DNA from: Geotrypetes seraphini
Lineage: Eukaryota; Chordata; Amphibia; Gymnophiona; Dermophiidae
Direction of reading: 5' to 3'
DNA: 64,000 nt
Assembly (NCBI RefSeq): GCF_902459505.1
Contig: NC_047095.1
Location: 119,413,380 to 119,477,379 of the forward strand
Shown here: positions 1 through 11,400 of the stretch, piece after piece
Numbering within the stretch: the first letter of the stretch is position 1
Layout: each line of letters starts with the position of its first letter
The notes under the pieces: model-generated
Seen by the model: the letters and a program-made list of their open reading frames with translations, nothing else
Databases searched by the model: none
Told to the model about the DNA's origin: nothing
Position numbers and translations under genes: made by a program

Positions 1-355
1 ACTTTCTTCTATCTGTGCTCTTAACTGTTTCCATGGCCTCCTTATCTAAATGCTGTTTTTCTCTCCTGCATTTTCTGTCCTATATGCTTCTTTGACATTA
101 ACTTTTTAACATTCAACTTTCTTCCATTTTTCTGCTTCCTCCTCAACTCTATTTCTCCAGGTCTTCCCCTCTGAAATGTCCCGTTTTCAGAGACAGTATC
201 TCAAAGCTGTGCGTGGGGACAACGGAACAGGCGATCACTTCCCTCCTCTCTCCAGCGCCAAAGCCTGCCCCCCCCACCCCCCCGGACCAGCCTCCGCTGT
301 TGCTACCTACCCGCCTGGCCTACCGCTGCTTCAAACACCACCTCCCTGGTCCGGG
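1..355. repeat. Interspersed repeat, copy 1 of a family also at 23739-24085
   Basis: Nearly base-for-base the same as 23739-24085 in the same orientation, including a run ending in a C-rich block and a segment reading ctacctacccgcct. The family is not identified. The copy runs off the left edge of the window, and its right end near 355 lacks the palindromic continuation seen in the 24-kb copy. Confidence 0.75.
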
Positions 356-400
356 AGGCATTTGAAAACATATTTGTTCACCAAGTATATAGGAAACTGA

Positions 401-546
401 CCCCCTCCTTCACTAACGCATAGCGTGGGATTTAGCGCCAGCAGCGGGGTAACTGCTCCAATGCTCATAGGAATTTTATGACCGCAGGAGCAGTTACCGC
501 CGCTGCCTGTCCTAAAACCCACGCTACACGTTAGTAAAGGAGGGGG
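401..546. mobile_element. Palindromic MITE with inverted ends
   Basis: Starts ccccctccttcactaacg and ends with its approximate reverse complement cgttagtaaaggaggggg. The inner parts are also inverted. It belongs to the same family as fragments near 14338, 60000, 61143 and 61783. No transposase is present and the superfamily is uncertain. Confidence 0.6.
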
Positions 547-552
547 CTAAGT

Positions 553-635
553 TATTCTATTCAATTATAACAACTTTCTCTTTTGTAAACCGTGTAGAGC
601 TTCACGGTCCTGCGGTACATAAACAGAATGTTATG
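553..635 (+). mobile_element. L2-like LINE 3' end
   Basis: Contains the recurrent 3' tail motif gtaaaccgtgtagagcttca followed by a tacataa end, the same tail seen at 13045, 14820 and 29840. 5'-truncated. Confidence 0.5.
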
Positions 636-1189
636 ATACAAGGAAAATTTTTTTCAAGTCAGCCTATTGAATTGACTGTTCAATTTGCTTTTCCTGTCCA
701 ATTGAGCATTTTGTAGCCTCTTCTCACACACACCCCCAACCCCCGTCTTTGCCCTCCAGCCCCATCCTGCCACTGTGGTGTAAACAAAATTAAACAGACT
801 TTTCAGCTCTCTGTTAGCTAGCGAGCATGAGCTAGGCCCCAACCCCAGCTCTGGCAGGATACACATTTCAAATCTGACATATGGTAATCACAAAATAGAA
901 AATAAAATTATTTTTTCTACCGTTTGTCTGGTCATTTTATATTGAAATCATGTTGGTCCCAGGCTTAGGTCGGGGGTCATCATCGTCCTCCACCGCTCAT
1001 AAAACAGACCCAAATGCCTTAAGAATTGCTTTAAAAACGCAACCAGGACTGAAAGCACAGACATCAGCAACCGCCATCGTTCTGAAAACAGTCGGCACAA
1101 GGTGAACAAAGTCCAAGACTAAAACTGTAACATCAGGAATTTTGGAAGGATGGCAAAGACACCCTTTAAAGATCACCTGAATTGAGATA

Positions 1190-1433
1190 GCTGGTGAAGA
1201 ATGACTTTATTTTATTATTTATTTATTCAATTTTCAATACTGTTCTCTCAAGGGTTCTCATAATGGTTTACATGAATTTATTCAGGTACTCAAGCATTTT
1301 TCCCTCTCTATCTAATGTACCTGAGACAAAGAGGAATTACGTGACTTGTCCAGGGTCACAAGGAGCAGTGTGGGTTTGAACCCACAACCTCAGGGTGCTG
1401 AGGCTGTAGCTTTAACCACTGCGTCACTCTAGA
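1190..1433 (-). mobile_element. tRNA-derived SINE
   Basis: On the minus strand the head reads as a tRNA-like promoter: an A box of the form tgacgcagtggttaaagc and a B box ggttcaaaccc, followed by a LINE-like body and an A/T-rich tail (ttatttatttattc on the plus strand). The same SINE recurs at 1565-1910 and 7505-7725. Confidence 0.7.
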
Positions 1434-1452
1434 AATCAAAATGGAGTAATGG

Positions 1453-1566
1453 TGAGCCAAGTCTAGGACAATCGAACCATTGTGACATCACTGCTGAGGT
1501 TGGCTCTTATTGGTGGAATGAGGCATTACGATGCCACAATACCAGCTCTGGTTAACCAGAGGCTGG
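1453..1566. repeat. Unclassified repeat shared with 51424-51537
   Basis: The segment beginning taggacaatcgaaccattg and including tggtggaatgaggcatta matches 51424-51537 with scattered changes. No ends or coding content were recognised. Confidence 0.5.
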
Positions 1567-1910
1567 AACCTTTCACACTATTTATTTATTCAGTTTTCTA
1601 TACGGTTCTCCCAGGGGAGCTCTGAATGGTTTACATCAGTGGTCTCAAACTCAAACCCTTTGCAGGGCCACATTTTGGATTTGGAGGTACTTGGAGGACC
1701 TCAGAAAAAAAAAAATAGCTAATGTCTTATTAAAGAAATGACAATTTTGCATGAGGTAAAACTCTTTTTTCCCTGTCTGTCCTGGTGGGCTCACAATCTA
1801 TCTAGGGGGGGATTAAGTGACTAGCCCAGAGTCACAAGAAGCAGTGTGGGTTTGAACCCACAACCTCAGTGAGCCTGAGGATGTATCTGTAGTCACTGTA
1901 CCACACTCTC
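1565..1910 (-). mobile_element. tRNA-derived SINE interrupted by a hAT-like MITE
   Basis: Same SINE as 1190-1433, but split: tail portion 1565-1636, foreign segment 1637-about 1770, then body and tRNA-like head to 1910. The foreign segment begins CAGTGGTCTCAAAC, the same terminal repeat as the complete hAT-like element at 26916-27238. Its far end is missing. Confidence 0.65.
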
Positions 1911-2194
1911 CTCTGATTCGTAGCATTCATGCTTTAAAAAATTTCAAGGTAGCAGTAGAGGAACTGGTGAATATCAGCAGGGGTGACCTGAACTTTTAGG
2001 AGTTGGGAACTCGCTCCACCTCTCCCGCTGCCCAAATTCAGCCAGATCTTCATGATTTCATAAGCCAAAAAAACCCAAACCTCAACCCAACCCACAATAG
2101 GCATGCAAGGAAGATAATGCATAGGAAAAGGGCACATATATATTTATGGTGGAAATCGTGACTAGATCACATTTGCAGACTCCCTTACCTAGAG

Positions 2195-2379
2195 CAGTGG
2201 TTCTCAACCCCAACCAGTCGGGTATTCAAGATATACCTAATGAATATGCATGAGAGAGATTTGCATACCTGTCACTTCCATTATATGCAAATCTCTCTCA
2301 TGCATATTTATTAGGGATATCTTGAAAACCTGACTGGTTGGGGGGGGGGGGTCCCCTAGGACAGGGTTGAGAACCACTG
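2195..2379. mobile_element. hAT-like palindromic MITE
   Basis: Ends are CAGTGGTTCTCAACCC and its inverse GGGTTGAGAACCACTG. Inner arms with tgcatgagagagatttgcat are also inverted. Flanking 8-mers acctagag and ccctagtg agree at 6 of 8 bases, consistent with the 8-bp target duplication known for hAT elements. Non-autonomous. Confidence 0.75.
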
Positions 2380-2829
2380 CCCTAGTGAATTAACCGCTCT
2401 ATCAGGGAAGGGAAACAGAACCATGAATTTGAAAGAAATAGGGGCTGGACCAGGTACCGCCACTACCCATCTCTTATCATCAACACACGGAGTGAACACA
2501 GCACAAAGGATGGCATGGATAGCCAACAGATTACGTTTATCAAAAGGAGAACCCGGAAATTCCAACAACCACAATATTAGATGCACACCCAACAGGAAAA
2601 AAAAAAAAAAGAGAAACCTAGAGATAGCACAGGAACAAAAAATACTCCAGACCGATGAGGAAAATCACTAACCTCGGTCTCAAGCACAGGGAAAATCAAA
2701 CAAAATCAGATGGGACGGATTACAGAAGGATACCGGACCCCCGCTCACCTCTCTACCTGTCTCACTGAAAGAGTCTGGGACTGGTTTTCCAGAGTTTTAA
2801 ATTAAGTTTTCTCTTTAATAAAATGCTGA

Positions 2830-3210
2830 ATTATGTTTAGCTGCAGACCTAACTTATCTCATGTTCTAGCCTGCCTGCACTGGGTGTTTTAGCTTGGGCA
2901 TTTTAGCTTTTTATGGTTATTTCAGCATCCACGATATTGTATTCCGCCCTCCTGGACATGTAACAGAAAGACTGCAGGGCTTAGATAAGTGACCTGCTAG
3001 TGTGAGCTTATCACCAATGATTGTTAAGAAAAGTAACACGTGAAAAGTTTTTTCTAGAATTCAGTTGTATAGCCAGAAAAATGAATAAATATCTCTGTAA
3101 CTTCCTGGTTTTGGCACTTCTGAAGCTACCAGCTTGGTGCTCAGGGGTCGGCATATGCTGAATAAAATATACCTGTCGCTTTCTTCAAGTCTCTAAGTTT
3201 TGTGGCTGAC
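2830..3210 (+). mobile_element. Possible solo LTR (fossil, low confidence)
   Basis: A 380-bp stretch with an AATAAA-type signal near 3160 followed by a tail of the form ctttcttcaagtctctaag, which resembles an R/U5 end. No internal retroviral sequence lies beside it. Ends and target duplication could not be fixed, so this is a tentative fossil call only. Confidence 0.25.
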
Positions 3211-3619
3211 CAAAATGACCTTTCATCACTATGATTACACAGAGCACGTGCATGCACACCGCATCTGCACAACCAGCGCAAGCCAAAAGAGAGCGCCCCC
3301 CTTCTGGCTATAGTGTTTAAAACCTATTTCTGCAAGCTGGGGTGCGAGGTGGGGAGAAGGAGGTGGGGAACTTTCAGAACCCTGTTAGGTTCTCTAATCT
3401 GCAGCCTCCTCCTCCCCCCCTCCCCCACCCTGCTAGCCATCGCTGCTGTCTAACCCAATGCCTGCATATGTGAACCAAAAATTTAAATTTAAAACCCCCC
3501 CACAAAACTATTAAGAATGTTACAAGAAGGAAAAGCAATATCACAATGTTTATCTTAGCAATTTTTTTTAATGATTGAAATTAATTAGCTCAGCCACCTC
3601 ATGGCCTTGGGGACAGCTG

Positions 3620-3687
3620 TATTTAAAGAGCTCCTCCAGGGTTGGGACTTTATGGAGGTTTGGGGTGTGGTTCTGTTCCAGTAACAG
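3620..3687 (+). promoter_or_regulatory. Probable promoter and non-coding first exon of the GALNT gene
   Basis: A TATA-like TATTTAAAG at 3620 lies about 30 bp upstream of a short stretch that ends in a strong donor, AACAG|gtgagt, after 3687. The first coding exon at 4977 has its own good acceptor (C/T-rich tract then cag) ten bases before the ATG, so an upstream non-coding exon is required. This stretch fits, but transcript evidence is absent. Confidence 0.4.
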
Positions 3688-4407
3688 GTGAGTGAGGTGT
3701 ATTCAGAAGGGCTTGGAGCAAACTTTCTAGGCTCATGTTTCAATTTCTTTGTTTCTCTCTTTTTTAGAAATGATGGGGTATTGAGTATAAGAAGTGGGGG
3801 ATTTTCTATAACTCTGCTTTTGTTTCATTTTAGGAGTAGGTTATAGTTTTGAGCTGGAGAATTGGTGTTAATCTGTTGTGGTGCCAATTATTTAAGACTA
3901 GAAAAGAAAATATTCTAGGTTTAGTTATTCATTCTTTTTCTTTCCTTTATTTTAAGTGTACTAACCTGGATGCTGTCAGTTTTCTGATGTTTAACTGATT
4001 CTCTGTGGCATGCAGTTAAATTCTAGTTTCAAAAGCAATGTGTGCTATAGCATTTTTAATTGGGTTGGTACAAGTTTCTAAATCTAGCCAGTAGTAACTT
4101 TCTCCCTCTATATGCTACTTGGAGCAGTAGTTAATGACTAGATATGATGCTTTACAGTTGTAATTCAAAGTGGTTTTCTGTTCCTCGAGGACTTAACTTT
4201 GTACCTGAGGTAATTAAAGGGTGGGGGTCAGTTAAGTGACTTCCCCATGGTTATAAGGAGCTCCTTATTGTCAGCCAATTCTTCTTCACCACTTACTTTC
4301 TGTTAAAGGCCCCTAAAATGTGTAGTAAAGCTATATTCTATACAGCAGTATGTCCCTCTTCTGTGGAGTAATGAACCCATATAGAAAGTGACTGTTATGT
4401 CTCTTGT

Positions 4408-4557
4408 ATTCAAATACAAACACCAATTCAGTGGGTGACTTAGAAAGTGTTCATAAAAATGCAACAAGAGACTTGATATCCCGTTGCTACAATTCTCTTG
4501 TTGCATTTTTATGAACACTTTCTAAGTCACCCACTGAATTGGTGTTTGTATTTGAAT
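4408..4557. repeat. Perfect 63-bp inverted repeat (hairpin)
   Basis: Bases 4408-4470 are the exact reverse complement of 4495-4557, separated by a 24-base loop (4471-4494). All 63 positions pair. It lies in the presumed 5' UTR intron of the GALNT gene. No coding content and no match to the other palindromic repeats of the window was seen. Confidence 0.9.
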
Positions 4558-4976
4558 GAAAATAGACTCTTAAATTAGTATATGTGAAGAGGATGGCTCA
4601 GACTTATGTCTCTTGTATGACATGTTATGTTCAAGAATTTTCTATTGGTAGATAGAGAATAAGAGCTTAAGTTGTTTTTGAAATTGAGAGGTAAATGCCC
4701 CTGGAGAACATGATAGAAGGGTATAGTAGACCTAATCTTCAAAAGCAACCTAGATATGTCTTTAGATCCAGGACACTCCTGCGGGTTAAGATATCTATTG
4801 ATGTAGGCAGCCATTTTGTGCTTTAGTGGAGAAAACTGGGGTTGGGCTTCACCCATTTCCTGTCTAGAGAACAGATATGCTTGAATAACAGAATGCCTCT
4901 TTAATCCTTGTTGTGTCTTCTTTCCCATTCCCTTCAGCCCCTCCTCCCTTTTTATCCCCTCCCCCCCTCTTTTCAG

Positions 4977-5447
4977 GGTCTGGGCCATGCCTCCCTTACG
5001 CAGATATGCGTGGAGGGTGCGGCGCCGAATACTGCTGTTGGCCTTCTTCCTCATCATAAGTGTCCTGATTCTGCGTCGTATGCAGTGGTCCTCTTCTAAG
5101 ATCATAAGGGTGCCGCAGCAGGAGGAGCCGTCCTTTAATATCAGGGATTTTATGGTCCCTGTTAAGAATGTACACAGCGATGACGGCATCCCTCTGCAAG
5201 AGAATGAAGGGCCCAAGGGCTGCCTCCCTGGCTACTATTCTGCTGCTGAGCTCCAGCCCCGCTTCAAGAGACCTTACAGTGCACCCTGGGCCCCTGGCGC
5301 AGGGGGACTAGCATACCAGTTGTCGGATCTGACGGACGAAGAGACGATGGAGCTGAATATGGGCTATGAAACGTATAACTTGAATGTCTTTGTCAGCGAT
5401 CGTATCTCTCTGCATCGGGACCTTGGACCAGATAGCAGACCCCCTGA
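4977..5447 (+). CDS. GALNT coding exon 1
   Basis: The acceptor ctcttttcag precedes base 4977 and the ATG is at 4987. It codes residues 1-153 plus two bases: short basic cytosolic tail, membrane anchor ([15 protein letters not shown]) and stem. The donor is CCTGA|gtaaga. The first 10 bases are untranslated. Confidence 0.93.
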
Positions 5448-8400
5448 GTAAGATAAGAACAAAATTGTGTGTGGGGGTACAGTTTTTATCATGTGCTTCT
5501 TTCTTTCCTTATGCTCCCCTTATCTCTACACAGAGCTTAGTTTTCTTATAGATACCATGTAAGGTTACTAGCGAGCCTTGTGTCGGTAGAAACAGTCTGA
5601 GCGTGCTCTGGCTTTGTCCCTATTGCCTCTATAAATTTGTAGGCCTAGTTGATGAGCAAGAAATACATAACCCTGCATGCAATTGGGTAATGCCAGGACT
5701 TGGCTAAGCCTGTCCCAGATGACACTAGATGATTTTATGTAATTCTTCTTAACCAAGTATTGGTCATAAACAGTTTTTAAAAACTTAATCTTAATTCTCT
5801 TTGCTGAGGTTATGGTTGGACTAGAGTCCATGTCTAGGTTTAATGTTCAAAGAAGTCATGGGGGGGGAGGGGAGGTTGATAAACCCGAGCAGCTAAAGTA
5901 ATAACTAGTGAGAGAATGAAGGATTTGGTCTTAATCCATTTAGAGCAGGGATCTCAAAGTCCCTCCTTGAGGGCTGCAATCCAGTCGGGTTTTCACGATT
6001 TCCCCAATGAATATGCACTGAAAGCGGTGCATGCACATAGATCTCATGCATCAGTGCATATTCATTGGGGAAATCCTGAAAACCCGACTGGATTGCGGCC
6101 CTCAAGGAGGGACTTTGAGACCCCTGATAAAGAGCTACCTATTGTATTAGATTTTTAACTTGCTTGAAATTTGGACTTGTCAAGGAGAACCAGTTAATCT
6201 GAGGCTGAGAGGGTGGCTTGACAACAGTCAGTTTAAAAGGTGTTTAACAACAAAGGCAGGGACAGGGATAGATCACACCATCCACATTGGGGATATGATT
6301 TCAGTCTTAAATCACAGCAGGGAAATGGCAGGCAGGGCAGGCCTGGTCTTGCATCAGCAATTATTTCTGGTCTACTTTGCATAAGCACACCAAGAGTTGG
6401 CATGATCTTCCATGCAACTGGGCTAGAGTTGCTGATCCCACAATGGGGCATCTTCAGTCTACACTACGATGCGCTTTCTATAGCGCTCCTGACGTATGCA
6501 GTATGGTATCGTCCCCGCTCAAAAGAGCCTATAATCTAAACAGACAAGAGACGAGATGTCATGGATACATTTAAGGGGAACAGTTAATCTGCTGGCTGTA
6601 GCTGGATTTGCTGAAATTATGTAGCATGGTCGAAGCAGGAAGTTCTAACATGCAACGCATTGTTCTTGGTTACAATTGTACTAGATAGTTCCAGACTTAA
6701 CAGACTACACTTAAAAAAACAACCTGATTTAGACAAAGCACTTTCTAGCTGGGGGGAGCATTTTCAAATGGGTTAATGTACCATGACAGTAATGAATATC
6801 ACTTGTAAGCAATGCTCTAAGGGTTGGGCAGGTGCATGGAGACTTCTTTTTTTTTTTTTCCCCCCCTCATGAGTGACAAGTTCTAAAATTTAAACAATTT
6901 GCAAGTAATTTTTCAACAACCATAATCTGAGCAATACTCCTAAAATGTAGGAGCGACTTGCTCAGAGGGGATGTTGGCGATGACTTCAGAACTCAGATTT
7001 GCTGCTAGCATTGGGTTGAATAGACCTGTCAGAGGGTGTAATGTAAGAAATATCTACACTGGAAAATCTTTTTAATGATGGCAACTGGCACCATCTTCCA
7101 CCACACTGCTGTAGTTTCTCAATTATGGATGTTGGATACCTGAGAGAGCCTCTTGGTAACAAAATTTGTTAGCCTACAAGAACAAGAAGGCATTCGGAAA
7201 AATTAAAAGGGGACAGATTCAGAACCAATGCTAGGAAGTTCTTCACTCAAAAGGGTGGTGGACACCTGGAATGCGCTTCCTAAGGGTGTGATAGGACAGA
7301 GCACGGTATTGGGGTTCAAGAAGGGATTAGATAATTTCCTGAAGGGAAAAGGGATAGAAGAATACTATACAGGTCCTGGACCTGATGGGCCACCGCATGA
7401 GTGGAAAACTGAGCATGATGGACCTCTAGTCTGACCCAGCAGAGGCAATGCTTATGTTCTTATGCCTCTGATGGAATCAGGGAGGCATTGGGATCACTGT
7501 ACTTCCTTATTTAAGTATTTATTTATCACTTATATCCTAAGTGGTTTATATTCAGGTACTTGAGCAATTTTTCCTTATCTGTTTCGTTGAGCTCACAATA
7601 TTTCCTAAAGTATCTGGGTCAATGGAGGCTTAAGTGACTTACCCAGGGTCAAAAGGAACAGCATGGGGTTTGAACCCACAATCTGTGCTGAAGCTATAGC
7701 TCTAACCACTATGCCACACAGTCCCACACAAAATTCTCTGGGTTTAGGTTCAGGAGACAGTGCCTGGGAGCAAGGGATGGAGTAATGTCTCTTTAAAATG
7801 CTGATCTTTCCATACCTCTAGTGTACCCCTGAGACAATCCTTTATTGCTTATGATTTTGCTTTCTGCACTAACATAACCTACTCCTCTTGTCCCTTCCTC
7901 TGAAAGGTGTTTGGCGAAGAAGTTCAAGCGCTGTCCAGCCCTGTCCCCCGTCAGTGTGATCATTGTCTTCCACAATGAGGCCTTCTCAACTCTGCTACGT
8001 ACAGTCTACAGTGTCCTCTACACTGTACCCCGCTTTCTCTTGCTTGAGATAATTCTTGTAGACGATGCCAGTCCCAACGGTAAGCCACCCACCTTATAAT
8101 GGATGTCGTCTCTTGGAGAGGGGATAGCATCGGATGCGAGGGAACATAGGGAATAATCTCCCCCCCCCCCCCCCCCCCCACTTGGTTTGACTTCCATGGT
8201 GGTCTGCTTTCTGTGACCACAGCTACTGTTCTCTGGCTTAAGTGAGGGAAATGAGGTCTATTCCTCAGCTGTCTGTGAATGACCTCATACCCCACAGCTT
8301 TCTTCCATCTCTGGAAAATGCTAAGGAAATGGTTACCAGACACAATAGTGTAGCCTAAAACATCAAGGCCCTGGGATTTATTGGCATCCTAATTGGTAGG

Positions 8401-11400
8401 GCACCAACCAAGCATTTCCCCAAGTTACAAGTGACTGGCCATTTTTATTGGGTTTATGAAATCACTTAAAGAAACTTACATAGTTGGTACATCTTCCAAC
8501 TGAATTACAACTGCTTCATTAAGATCCAATGATAAACTGCATACTCCAATTTCAAGTTGCATGGTTTCTTAATATTTCATTAGTAATATTCCCTAGCAAT
8601 AGTAATGACTTGGGAACACCCCTTAGCAAGTGATAACTATTTTAGTGTATTGCACATCTTGTAACATGTTAATTTAGGGCACACTGATCTTGTTCCTAGT
8701 CCCTAGGATATAAGTATTTCTATTAGTTTTTTGTTTTAACACTTGCCAGTAATGCTAACAAAGCAATATCCTTTTATTGTGACTCTGAAGCAATTCTCTA
8801 TCCTTCACCTTCATTTTTATTTGTGTATATGTATATAGTCTGTCTTCAGAAATCCCAGTCAAGGGGCATCTTATACATACATATTGGGAAGAGTTGTACT
8901 AACTTGCTTCCTTAGGTGCAGTAAGCTCATAACAGAGTAATCGGAAGACTGAGCTGATCATAATTTCTCTCCTTCCCTGTATTGCACACAGGATAGGTCC
9001 CTGTTACAGTTCTATACAATAGCTTCTTAACCTAGTCCCCAGAGCACACCTATCCTGTTGGGTTTTCAGTATATCCCTAATGTGGCTCTCTAATTATCAC
9101 TCCTTTCTGGCTGATGGCCAAGATCTTCTGTACTATTGGGATGCCAGAGGATGATTGACCAGAACTGGAAGAACCTACTTCACACAGGGGTAGTAGATGA
9201 TCCTTTTTGCCTGAGTGGACCAAGATCCAGGACTGGCATTAAACAGGACAGTTGCTAAGGGTGTCCATGTTGCAGATGCTCCTAAGCCTGCTTTAATGCT
9301 GAAGGAAATGTAGCCTGTGGTGGGCTTTGGGGGCTCCTTCCCAAGTTTCTGCCCAGGGGCCCCCAATATTCCCATTGCTGACCCTGCTTGGGCCATGGGT
9401 TCTACCCCATTCTGCTATGTATGTTCAGGTTGCTTTTTGAACAAGGAACTAGACCATTCTTAATCCTAGAGAAAGTTGAGGGTGTGAGTAGAACTTGTGA
9501 TTCTACAATTAAACAGATTGGCATGGAGATGGGTGTAAGCCTGCAACTAGAAGCCCAGAGCTGCTGTAGAATAAAGTTAGGATTAGCCTAGCCAGGGGTG
9601 CCCAACCTTGGTCCTCAAGGACCACAACTCATTCAGGTTTTCAAGATTTCTCAATGCATGTGCATGATATCTATGCATGCATGGCTTCCGTTGTTTCCAT
9701 AATCATAGGGGAGATCTTGAAAGCCTGATTGGGCAAGAGCCCAAAGTTGGAACCCCTTAATATATTCTAGGGGTTGTCAACCCAGGTCTCATGACACCTA
9801 GTCAGGGTTCCAGGATACTCAACTAATATACATGAGAGAAATTTGTATAGTCTCCTCCTTTTGTATGCATATTCATTGCAAGTATCTTAAACCTGACAGG
9901 GTTGAACACCTGGCCTAGACTGACCCAATAGTGTTGTCCAATGGGAGTTACTATGTATTGGTTCTGATGAACATTTGGTGGGCGATGGGGGGGCTCCTTT
10001 TCTCCCATCTACAGAGGACATGAAAAGAACACTGGATGAGTATGTGAGATTGCTGGAGGTGGTGAGGGTCCTACGGCAGCCAGTGAGGAAGGGGCTGGTA
10101 GGTGCCAGATTGCTGGGAGCTGAGCAGGCCAAAGCAGATGTACTGGTTTTTCTGGATGCCCATTGTAAGTAGAGGACCCACCAGAGGTGAAACTGGTTTG
10201 AGGGGGCACAGGAATAGCTGGAACCAGGAGGGGAGCATTTGGTGAAGGAAACGGGACACTGCTCTTGGAGGTTACTTAGCTGGTGGCAGATTAGGCATTC
10301 AACAGCATGTGTGTTAAACATCTCACTAGCAAGAGGTGCCCTGGTACTTGGTATTCTTCCCCCTCCCATTTCAGACTTCAAGGGTACCTACGTCTCCTCT
10401 CACCTGTAGGCGAGTGCTGGCCAGGGTGGTTGGAACCACTTCTGGAGCGGATCGCTTTGGACAACACCCTTGTTGTGAGCCCCGACATTGTCTCCATCAA
10501 CATGCATAACTTCCAGTTTAAGTGGCCTGCCCCCAAGCGCTCGAGCCATGCCCGTGGAATCTTTGACTGGTCACTGGTGTTCATGTGGGAGCCCCTACCA
10601 AAAACCCTAGAGTCTGTCCGGACTGATGAGACTCAGCCCATCCAGTAAGTGACACCATCCTCTCCCCCACTGTCTTTGCTGCTCTGCTTATTCTTGAGGG
10701 ACAGGACTTGACAACTTTCTCTTTGTGTATCCAGGACACCGGCCATAGCTGGGGGACTCTTTGCCATCTCCAAATCCTACTTCCAGCACATTGGGACCTA
10801 CGATCCAGAAATGAAAATCTGGGGAGGCGAGAATTTGGAAATGTCTCTTAGGGTAAGAAATGGGAAGCAGAAGCAGGCTGCATGCCTGCTATGGCGTCTT
10901 GCCAGGAGATGGGAGGGGTTATGCAGGAGGGTTAAGTCTTTCCAAAGATGTTACTTCTCCCTCCTTAGGTATGGATGTGTGGAGGAAAGCTGGAGATTCT
11001 GCCCTGCTCAGTGGTGGGTCACGTCTTCCGCACGGAGAGCCCTCACAGCTTCCCTGAGGGAGGTTCTGTAATATCACGGAACCTGGTACGACTGGCTGAG
11101 GTTTGGATGGATGAATACAAGGTGCTGTTCTATAACAGGGTTATGGAGGCTGCCCGTATATTCAAGGAGGTAAATATTGGGATTTTGTGCAAAAATACCC
11201 CCATCTCATTGTTGGAAGACCATAGCTTTATTAGTTTCATGTAACAGGTATAGCAGAAAACTTAGTTGGGGGGGGAAGGGGAACCAAATTTCTGACCATT
11301 TCTCTGAGCTAGTTGAAGCTAAGGCCCCAGTGGCCCACCCCATTTTGCTAAGTGTCATGAACAGAGGCCTGACAGCTGGCTTTTTGTTTTGTTCTCTCTT

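Noticed and set aside
4575-5216. 213-codon minus-strand open frame
   Set aside because: It lies antisense to GALNT exon 1 and its upstream intron, has no recognisable domain, and its codons follow the constraints of the sense gene.
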